DNA of 64,000 bases. Origin: JAWKTM01 sp041399085 (GTDB lineage Bacteria > Planctomycetota > Planctomycetia > Pirellulales > Pirellulaceae). The notes beneath the pieces are model-generated. The model had not been told where the DNA came from. It did no database searches and worked only from the letters and a program-made list of their open reading frames with translations. Made by a program: the position numbers and the translations under genes. The stretch is taken from the NCBI GenBank assembly GCA_041399085.1, contig JAWKTM010000015.1:62001-126000 (forward strand), written 5' to 3'. Positions 46,601 to 54,208 of the stretch are shown here, piece after piece (position 1 is the first letter of the stretch; each line of letters starts with the position of its first letter).

Positions 46601-46815
46601 TTCGGCATCTGGCCGAGAAATTGGCGCGCGAAGCTGCTGAGGCTTTCGACGTACCGACGCTGACCTTCCGCGAACAACGTATCGAACGCCAGCGAGCTCT
46701 TGCCGCTGCCGCTGACACCAGTCAAACAGATTAGTTGATTACGAGGCAGAACCACGTCGACGCCGCGCAGATTGTGCTCGCGCGCGCCTTTGATGACGAT
46801 ATCGGAAGCGGCCAT
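43641..46815 (-). pseudogene. uvrA: UvrA module 1 of a tandem UvrA, multiply frameshifted
   Basis: ATG 46815 opens a normal UvrA: MAASDIVIKGAREHNLRGVD, Walker A LTGVSGSGKSSLAFDTLFAE and SLSSFARQFLGQMPKPDVDY. A missing base (TTT for TTTT near 46440) destroys the zinc finger CPKC, and later pieces lie in different frames: VRARVDGETHSLSDNLQLDR, VTCDGLGQLFSFDPDLLIPD, CPDCGGQRLN, FLMNVGLDYLALDRTAATLS, LDEPSIGLHPRDNDRLL, GGRCEACEGNGSNRLEMDFL and LDEPTTGLHFADIQLLLKVL with TVLVVEHNLDVIKTADWLID. UvrA scans DNA for damage in nucleotide excision repair. As sequenced no full protein can be made from this locus. Confidence 0.75.
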
Positions 46816-46926
46816 GGGGCAGGACGAATCTCGGAAGGGCGGGATGGATCGCCGACGGGGCCGCCAGCGAGTCAAGCCATTGTAGAAGCGCGGACAAGAA
46901 CTACCGACCGCCCAACGACCAAGCCT

Positions 46927-48465
46927 CTAGGTCCGCCCCACGGGACTGGCAGCCGCGACATGTCCGCGCGATTCCAAGTTCGCGCCCGGCGGACCGTACA
47001 ATCGTTCGCCCGTAGCGCTGTAGCGTCCCCCATGACACGGACAATCCCACGTTTTTTCCGCCGTGTTCCAACACACATGACAACCCGCATGCACGCACAC
47101 GGGCGACAGGACGTGGGCGTGTCCTTCCTCATCTCGATAGATGGCGGACGTTTGGTCGCGGTAACGGACGACGCGACCTTCACCTATCTGGATCTGCTCG
47201 AGCGAATCAATGGTCTCGACACTCAGCCGGTCGCCGACGAAGTGCTTCGCGACGCCCAAGTTCTCCGTCAGCAGCTTGCCGCCGGCCGCCAACGGCTTCA
47301 AACGGCTTGGCGAAACGATCTTCGCCAACGACGTCGCCTGCCCCATCAACAGTTGTTTAAGTAACAGGCCGGCCATCGTGCCAAACGTCAATCCGGTACC
47401 CAAATATCCCGCCGCCAAGTACAGATTCTTCTTCAGCGGAACTCGCCCAATAAACGGAACTCCATCCGCGGGCTCGAAATACTCGGATGACCAACGCTCG
47501 ACCACTGTTTGCACCGTGAATCGCTGCGACACATGCTCAGTCAGCTTCGCGAAACTTGCCTGCGGGTCTCCTTCCCCGGTCTTATGATCCGCGCCGCCCG
47601 CCAAAAGGAGATTCGGCGAATCAGAAGAGGCTAGTCGATAATAATAATATGGATCTCGATCGTCCCAAAACAGCTCGTCAGGCAGTGATTCTGCCACACG
47701 CACGGCAATCATATAAGACTGATACGGCGCCAACTGCATATCGAAAGCCGAGATTCCCAAATAGGCGGAATGCGTGGCAAGAATGACGTTATCGGCCAAA
47801 ACGTGTCCGCCGTCAGTCTGAACCTTACAGGGCTCGCCATCTTCGGGAACGTGGGCTCGAGTGTGTTCGAAAATCTCGACTCCGGCCTCCAACAACGCTT
47901 GCTTCAAACCATTCAGATACCTCATCACGTGAAACCGCGCTTGGTTCGGCACTCGCATGGCCCCGGCGCAGGAATAGGGACCGCCGTTCGCTGGAACGAA
48001 CTCGGCGGGCAATCCACACTCTTTGGCGCCTTCGATCTCACGATGCAGCCAGGAAAGTCGCTCCGCGCGGTCGGTGAAAACGACGGCCGGAATCCGTTGA
48101 AAATCACAATCGATCTCCAACTCGCCGCACCACCGCTGAATCTGGTCGATTGCCTGAAGACGTGCTGAAGTAAGCTCCCTCGCGGCCTCCGCGCCAAAGT
48201 CGTGAATCAGCCGATCGAATCCCTGGTCGGGCGAGGCTTCGAGATGCCCGCTGGTTTCACCCGTCGTACCAGCTCCGATGCGTCCCGCTTCCAGTACCAC
48301 GACCTTTTTGCCAGCTCGCGATAGATGCATGGCAGCCGTGAGTCCCGTGATTCCGCCACCCACGATGGCAACGTCGGCCCGTACCGTCGAGCGTAACGCG
48401 CCGCAGTTTTCAGGCCTATCGGTCAACGAGGACCGCCAATAAGAATTTTGGGAGACCGTATCCAC
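46927..48465 (-). CDS. FAD-dependent oxidoreductase with C-terminal Rieske [2Fe-2S] domain
   Basis: GTG 48465 follows GGGGAA. The 512-residue product starts with a DAO-type FAD fold (ADVAIVGGGITGLTAAMHLS, VVVLEAGRIGAGTTGETSGH) and ends with GVPFIGRVPLKKNLYLAAGY followed by GTGLTFGTMAGLLLKQLLMG. From about residue 420 a Rieske domain is present with CVHAGC and CPCHGG, giving the two Cys and two His ligands of a [2Fe-2S] cluster. Such YhfW-type proteins oxidise an amine or similar substrate and may pass electrons through the cluster. Substrate and partner are unknown. There is no signal peptide. It lies divergent from the chemosensory cluster and downstream of nothing related. Confidence 0.9.
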   Translation of the reverse strand: MDTVSQNSYWRSSLTDRPENCGALRSTVRADVAIVGGGITGLTAAMHLSRAGKKVVVLEAGRIGAGTTGETSGHLEASPDQGFDRLIHDFGAEAARELTSARLQAIDQIQRWCGELEIDCDFQRIPAVVFTDRAERLSWLHREIEGAKECGLPAEFVPANGGPYSCAGAMRVPNQARFHVMRYLNGLKQALLEAGVEIFEHTRAHVPEDGEPCKVQTDGGHVLADNVILATHSAYLGISAFDMQLAPYQSYMIAVRVAESLPDELFWDDRDPYYYYRLASSDSPNLLLAGGADHKTGEGDPQASFAKLTEHVSQRFTVQTVVERWSSEYFEPADGVPFIGRVPLKKNLYLAAGYLGTGLTFGTMAGLLLKQLLMGQATSLAKIVSPSRLKPLAAGGKLLTENLGVAKHFVGDRLSVETIDSLEQIQIGEGRVVRYRDQTSAIYRDEEGHAHVLSPVCVHAGCHVCWNTAEKTWDCPCHGGRYSATGERLYGPPGANLESRGHVAAASPVGRT

Positions 48466-48862
48466 AATCGTTCCCCTGTCAGATTGTCGAGTGACTTCTC
48501 AGTGCGTCTCTTCCGATCACGCCTATTGGTAGCAACCTCCGTGCCCACGTCGCCCTCACTCCCGTCAACAGCCGACTGCCCAGCAGCCACGATGCGGCGA
48601 CCGGTCCCAGCGTGCCAGGACACGGACGCCGCGCGGTTCTTCGCTCGCTGTGGTCGAGTGCCCAGCGTCGATGCGCGTCCCTTCGCCGCGCTTGGTTGCG
48701 CTATGTCACAACGCCCAATTTTCATTGCTCATGATTATCAATGCGACGCTCTTTCCGATTGGATAGCGAGCTACGTTTCAGCGGCACGCAACATCGGGCG
48801 CGTGCTTCCCACGAGCGCGAAAGCCGCTCACGATCGCACACGGGTACTGTGAGGATTCAATC
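48466..48862. other. Divergent intergenic region
   Basis: No gene is supported between the FAD/Rieske gene (minus) and the first HDOD gene (plus). Promoters of both should lie here. A GAGGATTCA ribosome site precedes the HDOD ATG. Confidence 0.4.
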
Positions 48863-49777
48863 ATGTCGGCCGTGGAAACAGGAGCTTCCATACTGCAGCT
48901 CGACCCGCCGCAGGAATTGCAGCAACGTCTACTCAAGCAAGCCGACTCGCTCGCCATGATCCCGGCTGTCGCCATGCAGGCGCTCGACGCCACGAAGGAC
49001 CCCGACTGTCCGATTAGCAAGTTCTCGTCCATCGTCGAGCGCGACGTGAAACTCGCCTCGGACATCCTGAGCATGGCCAACAGCGCGATGTACGCGCCGC
49101 CGCGGCCGATCGCAAGTCTGCATCAGGCGGTCGTCCGACTGGGCTTCCGCCAATGCAAGAATTTGATTCTCACATCCAGCATCGCTGGGCTAATGCAGCG
49201 CGTCTCGCTGAAACAACAATGGGTTCGCGAGTTGCTATGGCAACACAGTTTTACCACGGCCCTCATGGGATTGAACCTCAACCGCGTGCTTCATTTGGGA
49301 TTCCAGGGCGAAGAGTTCACGGCTGGCCTGATTCACGACTTGGGACGAACACTCTTAGCCGTACTCGAACCGGGACTGTTTCCGGAATTCGATCCATTGG
49401 ACTTCGTCGAGTCGTTTGAAATTATCGAGCGCGAACAAACCATCGTGGGAACCGACCACTGTTCGCTAGGTGGGTGGTTCGTCCAATGGTCCGGTCTACC
49501 CGATGTGTTGGTGGACGTGGTGCGCTATCACCATGCGACCGAGTTGGCGGGCGACAATGAAAAGCTCGTAGCGCTGACCGCACTGGCCGATCATATGTCC
49601 AACCATCTGCAACATCACGGCACCCATGTGGGATACGACCCCACGACGAACGATGCCATCGAGCGGCTCGTGACGTTGTGTGGGCCTACCGTGATGCAAA
49701 AGTTCATGGAGCAGGCGCCCCTGTTATTGGAATCCGTCTCGAAAGACACCGCCGAAATGATACCGCCGCTGCGGTAA
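48863..49777 (+). CDS. HDOD-domain signalling protein (first copy)
   Basis: The 304-residue product is one HDOD domain over most of its length: LAMIPAVAMQALDATKDPDC, KLASDILSMANSAMYAPPRP, LHQAVVRLGFRQCKNLILTS, then QHSFTTALMGLNLNRV, GEEFTAGLIHDLGRTLLAVL and GTDHCSLGGWFVQWSGLPDV. The HD-type metal ligands are partly kept (GLIHDLG), but HDOD proteins generally lack phosphohydrolase activity and act in signal transduction. A close paralogue lies at 56578-57498 in the same cluster. It is followed by a CheB-receiver protein after 60 bases, the same order as the second copy. Confidence 0.9.
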   Translation: MSAVETGASILQLDPPQELQQRLLKQADSLAMIPAVAMQALDATKDPDCPISKFSSIVERDVKLASDILSMANSAMYAPPRPIASLHQAVVRLGFRQCKNLILTSSIAGLMQRVSLKQQWVRELLWQHSFTTALMGLNLNRVLHLGFQGEEFTAGLIHDLGRTLLAVLEPGLFPEFDPLDFVESFEIIEREQTIVGTDHCSLGGWFVQWSGLPDVLVDVVRYHHATELAGDNEKLVALTALADHMSNHLQHHGTHVGYDPTTNDAIERLVTLCGPTVMQKFMEQAPLLLESVSKDTAEMIPPLR

Positions 49778-49838
49778 GCGACCTTCGTCACTGGCATTCG
49801 CCGGTCTTCGCACGGCCGCTGCCCAGAGGAGCGTATAC

Positions 49839-50300
49839 ATGTCGAATCCAATTCGCGTTGCCATTGCCGATGATTCCGTTGTCGTCCGGCAACTGCTAAC
49901 GGAAGTTCTCTCGGAAGACCCCGATTTAACCGTTCTACACGTGGCGCAACATGGTGAAGAGCTGTTGACTCTGCTCGGCCGCGAAACGCCCGATGTGGTG
50001 GTCGTGGATGTGGTCATGCCAGTCATGGATGGCATGGAAACCCTACTGGCGATTCGCGACCGATTTCCCACACTTCCCGTGGTCATGTATGTCACGCGTA
50101 GCGAACTGGCGGAAGGGACCGTCGAGTGGATGCGATCCCGCGGCGCCTCGGACGCCGTGCCCAAGCCGCCTCGCGTGGGACATGTGGAACGCGCCATGGA
50201 GGATGTCCGACGAAGCCTGATCCCTTGCCTAAAGAATTGGGGACGCAATGAACTGCGAGGTGAAGCCACATGTTTGCTGACGATGCCCATGCATTCGTAA
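49839..50300 (+). CDS. Receiver-only CheB-like protein
   Basis: ATG 49839 follows AGAGGAG. The 153-residue product matches the receiver domain of CheB at 57533-58624: IRVAIADDSVVVRQLLTEVL, VVVVDVVMPVMDGMETL with the phospho-acceptor Asp, and the Lys in AVPKPPRVGHVERAM. The methylesterase domain is missing; the chain stops after a short unrelated tail (GEATCLLTMPMHS). The position after an HDOD gene copies the HDOD-CheB order further on, so this is probably a truncated duplicate. It could act as a phosphate sink or a dedicated output regulator. Confidence 0.88.
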   Translation: MSNPIRVAIADDSVVVRQLLTEVLSEDPDLTVLHVAQHGEELLTLLGRETPDVVVVDVVMPVMDGMETLLAIRDRFPTLPVVMYVTRSELAEGTVEWMRSRGASDAVPKPPRVGHVERAMEDVRRSLIPCLKNWGRNELRGEATCLLTMPMHS

Positions 50301-50749
50301 GACGACTATCGCCGTCGTGGCAACAATTAATTGGCAGCGCTATCAGTGTGCGCCCCAGGGGCCAAGATCCCACGGAGGGTCCGTTCGTCATGGCGCTCTA
50401 CAACGCGCCGTACGGCGTCGCTCGCCGGGCCATCATTTGGAGTTTGAGCCTGGCAAACGATTTGGGCTCGGCGCTCGCCATGATTCCACCTCCCGAGTCG
50501 CGAGCTGTCTCCAACCAAGGGCAGTTTCCGGAATTGCAACGACAGGGCCTACAAACCATCGCCGAAGCGACTTGCACGCTCTTTGCCGGTGACTCCGGCG
50601 CGCCCCTCACGTTGGCTCCCATTCTGGGACCGCGGGAACCGATCGAGCCAATTTTGGCCGCGCGGTTGCGACACGCCACGAGCCAACTGTCGCTCAGTGT
50701 CACGTTCGAGCGATACCAAGGCGGTTGGTTGCGGGTACTTGGAATATAG
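50270..50749 (+). CDS. Divergent CheX-like protein
   Basis: The 159-residue product overlaps the preceding gene by 31 bases in another frame, so translation is likely coupled. No family is obvious at first sight. The arrangement of segments (PYGVARRAIIWSLSLANDLG; LQTIAEATCTLFAGDSG) resembles the CheX proteins at 59448-59924 and 60375-60845, where E-x-x-N makes the CheY-phosphatase site. Here the matching place reads EATC, with Cys for Asn, so catalysis is probably lost. It may bind the receiver protein encoded just upstream. The CheX assignment is tentative. Confidence 0.5.
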   Translation: MFADDAHAFVRRLSPSWQQLIGSAISVRPRGQDPTEGPFVMALYNAPYGVARRAIIWSLSLANDLGSALAMIPPPESRAVSNQGQFPELQRQGLQTIAEATCTLFAGDSGAPLTLAPILGPREPIEPILAARLRHATSQLSLSVTFERYQGGWLRVLGI

Positions 50750-51090
50750 ATCGTGGCGATAGCGGGACAGGTCACTCGCCTGTCATCACGTCATAAGCAC
50801 TCACTATGTTGAACGGCAAGACGTAGGCGTCGGCGCAATACTTTCGACTGCTCGCACAAACTTCACACTATTACCGCACGGCCACACAATCGCGCATCCT
50901 GCCGCAACCGTTGACATCTCTAAGGCCCGCCCATCCTCAGGGAAAACCGCGACAGAAAGTTTGCTAGTCAGGCAAGTTTTGCCGTCAAGTTTCGATCACG
51001 GTAGGGAAGCCCAGGCTGCTTCGGCGCCGATCGACCATCGGCCCGACCTTGACCTTCAATACCCTTGGATCCAATGACCGGAGATATGCC
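50750..51090. other. Intergenic region upstream of cheA
   Basis: No gene is supported in this 341-base gap. It separates the HDOD/receiver/CheX-like trio from cheA, so a separate cheA promoter may lie here. No clear promoter elements were found. Confidence 0.4.
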
Positions 51091-53442
51091 GTGGAGGGTT
51101 TGGACGAAGTCATTAAAGAGTTTCTCGTCGAGAGCCATGAGAGTCTCGACCAGCTTGACCGCGATCTACTGTCGTTGGAAGACACGCCCGACGATCGTGA
51201 GCGACTGGCAAGTATTTTCCGTACCGTCCATACCATTAAAGGCACCGCGGGCTTTCTGGCGCTTCCCAAACTGGAGCGTCTCGCGCACGTCGGGGAAAAC
51301 CTCCTCGTGCCGCTGCGCGACGGCGAGCTCGAACTCAGCCATGACATGGCCGACAGCCTGCTTTCGATGGTCGACGCGATTCGCGCGATGCTGGGACACA
51401 TCGAATCGGATGGGGCGGAGGGCGACACGGACTACGCGCACCTGATCGAACGGCTGGAAGAATTGCGCCACGCCACCGCGGATTCTCTCATTCCCACATC
51501 CACTCCACCCGCCGTCGAATCGCTGACCATAACCGGCGAGATCGCCGCATCCGATGACTTGGCCGAAAGCATCGACGCGCCAGGACACGTCGATGACGAT
51601 GACACTCACTTTGAGTTGCTCGATCACGTCGAGCACGAGGAAGAAATTGCGCTTCATGCCGAGCCATCGACAACCGCGCCGCAAAACTCGGGACGACGCG
51701 CTTCCCAGCGTTCCGGTGCGGGCGGCTCGCGCAACTCGTCCGATTCCTCGGACGCTGGCGAACGATCGAATTCCCTCGTGGACTCAACCGTCCGCATCGA
51801 CGTCGAGATTCTTGACAAACTAATGAATCTGGTCGGCGAACTCGTGCTGTCGCGCAACCAAATCGTTCAGTTCAGCAACTCGTTCCAAGATGCGGCCATG
51901 ATCGCCGCTTCCCAACGCCTGAATCTCATTACGACCGAGCTGCAAGAAAGTGTGATGAAGACTCGGATGCAGCCGATTCGTAATGCGTGGAGCAAGTTGC
52001 CGCGCGTCGTCCGCGATTTGTCCGCCTCGTGCGGAAAACGCGTGGAAGTTCGCATGAAAGGAGCTGAAACCGAACTAGACAAAACCATTTTGGAAGCCAT
52101 CAAGGACCCCCTCACACATATTGTGAGAAACTGTGTCGATCATGGCATTGAATCGCCCGAAACTCGCGAAGCCAATGGAAAGTCGCCCGAAGGCACTCTT
52201 TGCTTACGCGCCTTTCACGAAGGCGGCCAAGTCAACATCGAGATCTCCGACGACGGTGCCGGCATCAATCTCGATCGAGTTCGCGCCAAGGCCGTGGAAA
52301 AAGGCGTCATCACAGCGGAGCAAGCCGCCGCGATGAGCGACCGCGAAGCGACCAATCTCATTCTTCTGCCGGGATTCTCCACGGCGCAGAAGGTAACTAA
52401 CGTGTCAGGTCGCGGCGTCGGAATGGATGTTGTCAAAACCAACATCGAGCGAATAGGCGGCAATCTGGAGATTAACAGCGCGTATGGCGAAGGCACGACG
52501 CTTCGCATCAAGATACCACTCACACTAGCCATCGTCCCGGCGCTAATTGTGAAGACGGGCGGCGATCAGTATGCGAGTCCTCAAGTCAGCCTACTCGAAC
52601 TTGTGCGTTTGGACGGCACACGGGCCAAGGACGACATTCACTTCATTCATGACGCGCCCGTATATCGACTGCGTGGCAATCTCCTGCCGCTTGTGTACCT
52701 GGACGAGCAACTGGAATTGCGCGAGCCTCGTTTGCGGCAAATCTGCGACGAGACCATCAACATCGTGGTCCTGCAAGCGGAAGACCGCCAATTCGGATTA
52801 GTGGTAGACGGAATCACGGATACCCAGGAGATCGTCGTCAAACCCCTGGGAAGACGTCTAAAAGGCATCTCCACGTTTGCCGGCTCGACCATCATGGGAG
52901 ACGGTTCCGTGGCCTTAATCCTCGATGTGATCGGTCTAGCACAGAAAGCGAACGTCTTGACCGAGCGACGTGACCAGACGCTGCGCGGCCAATCAAGCGA
53001 CGCCGCGGCCGAACGGCTATCGGCATTGCAATCGCTGTTGGTGGTCGATCCGGGCGATGGTTCTCGGGTCGCCATGCCGCTTTCGACCGTATCCCGATTG
53101 GAAGAATTTCTCACGACCGACATCGAACGCTCCGGGCATTTCGAGGTGGTCCAGTACCGCGGCCATATCATGCCGCTCGTGCGTCTCGGCTCGGGCGGTA
53201 TGGCATCGTATGACCAGGTCGAGGAACGATTGCCCGTCGTCGTGTACGGCTCCGACAAGAAGAGCGTCGGCATAGTTGTGGGACGCATCGTGGACATCGT
53301 GCAACACGATCTCAGCCAAGACGACGGAGACGCCGCGCTGCCCGGCCGTCACGTAATTCAGGGCCGAGTAACGGAGCTGATCGACTTGGAACAATTGGTT
53401 CGGTCGGTGTGCCCCAGCATCTTCGAACATTCCGCCGCTTAG
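51091..53442 (+). CDS. cheA: Chemotaxis histidine kinase CheA with two CheW-like domains
   Basis: GTG 51091 follows GGAG by 7 bases and is preferred over a longer upstream frame. The 783-residue protein has an HPt domain with the phospho-His in FRTVHTIKGTAGFL (about residue 47), an acidic linker without a clear CheY-binding P2 domain, the dimerisation domain (RIDVEILDKLMNLVGELVLS), the ATPase core (LTHIVRNCVDHGIESPETRE; ISDDGAGINLDRV; GRGVGMDVVKTNIE) and then two CheW-type domains (LAIVPALIVKTGGDQYASPQ, and after residue 640 VVDPGDGSRVAMPLSTVSRL). CheA phosphorylates CheY and CheB in response to receptors. Confidence 0.95.
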   Translation: MEGLDEVIKEFLVESHESLDQLDRDLLSLEDTPDDRERLASIFRTVHTIKGTAGFLALPKLERLAHVGENLLVPLRDGELELSHDMADSLLSMVDAIRAMLGHIESDGAEGDTDYAHLIERLEELRHATADSLIPTSTPPAVESLTITGEIAASDDLAESIDAPGHVDDDDTHFELLDHVEHEEEIALHAEPSTTAPQNSGRRASQRSGAGGSRNSSDSSDAGERSNSLVDSTVRIDVEILDKLMNLVGELVLSRNQIVQFSNSFQDAAMIAASQRLNLITTELQESVMKTRMQPIRNAWSKLPRVVRDLSASCGKRVEVRMKGAETELDKTILEAIKDPLTHIVRNCVDHGIESPETREANGKSPEGTLCLRAFHEGGQVNIEISDDGAGINLDRVRAKAVEKGVITAEQAAAMSDREATNLILLPGFSTAQKVTNVSGRGVGMDVVKTNIERIGGNLEINSAYGEGTTLRIKIPLTLAIVPALIVKTGGDQYASPQVSLLELVRLDGTRAKDDIHFIHDAPVYRLRGNLLPLVYLDEQLELREPRLRQICDETINIVVLQAEDRQFGLVVDGITDTQEIVVKPLGRRLKGISTFAGSTIMGDGSVALILDVIGLAQKANVLTERRDQTLRGQSSDAAAERLSALQSLLVVDPGDGSRVAMPLSTVSRLEEFLTTDIERSGHFEVVQYRGHIMPLVRLGSGGMASYDQVEERLPVVVYGSDKKSVGIVVGRIVDIVQHDLSQDDGDAALPGRHVIQGRVTELIDLEQLVRSVCPSIFEHSAA

Positions 53443-53523
53443 CAGGACGGCAGCAATGGCCTTATCGGCCGGTCACTCCGTCTCTCACACAACCGCCTCT
53501 CATCCTCGCGAGACAGCCGAACC

Positions 53524-53955
53524 ATGACCTCCAAACAATCATATTGCACGTTTCATTTGGACGACTTGTACTTTGGAATTGCCGTCTCCCAGGTGCAAGA
53601 GGTCATCCGCCACCAACAGATGACGCGGGTTCCCTTGGCGCCGCCAGTGGTTCGCGGATTGATGAATCTCCGAGGCCAAATCGTAACCGCGCTCGACCTG
53701 CGACGCCGCTTGGGCTTGCCCGACGCGAATGGCGAACGTCCACCCATGAACGTGGTGGTGCGCACCAGCGATGGTTCCGTCAGCCTACTGGTAGATCGCA
53801 TTGGCGATGTCTTGGAAACCGACGAGGCCGATTTTGAGTTGCCGCCCGAAACGCTCCGTGGCGTGCATCGTGAACTTATTCGCGGCGCGTTCAAGCTACA
53901 AGGTCGACTCTTACTAATTCTCGACACGGAAAGAGTAGTCGACCAAGCTGCGTAA
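53524..53955 (+). CDS. cheW: Chemotaxis coupling protein CheW
   Basis: The 143-residue product is a single CheW domain: YCTFHLDDLYFGIAVSQVQE, TRVPLAPPVVRGLMNLRGQI, VTALDLRRRLGLP, then SVSLLVDRIGDVLETDEADF and GAFKLQGRLLLILDTERV. CheW links CheA to methyl-accepting proteins. It lies 80 bases after cheA on the same strand. Confidence 0.95.
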   Translation: MTSKQSYCTFHLDDLYFGIAVSQVQEVIRHQQMTRVPLAPPVVRGLMNLRGQIVTALDLRRRLGLPDANGERPPMNVVVRTSDGSVSLLVDRIGDVLETDEADFELPPETLRGVHRELIRGAFKLQGRLLLILDTERVVDQAA

Positions 53956-54208
53956 GCTATGTTGCTAATATGAGGCGAAATCCGTTTCACTCATGATTCG
54001 TTGCATTGGCTCGGACTCGTTCCATTGTGGACAACAAGATACTGGGGCATCACCTGCTGTCTCTCCACACGATAACACTTACTAATGCGACGACTTGAAT
54101 TCGTCGTCGAACGACGCCTTCCCACCGTTCTCTATCCTTCCCGTGTCCGTCCGAATGATACGCGTGACCGACGGGCCCAATTCCTACCATTACAAAGGTT
54201 TTGTTTCG

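Noticed and set aside
45439..46734. Plus-strand open frame of over 430 codons opposite UvrA module 1
   Set aside because: It stays open by chance; the minus strand carries many UvrA signatures, and the plus frame has Arg/Pro/Ser-rich nonsense.
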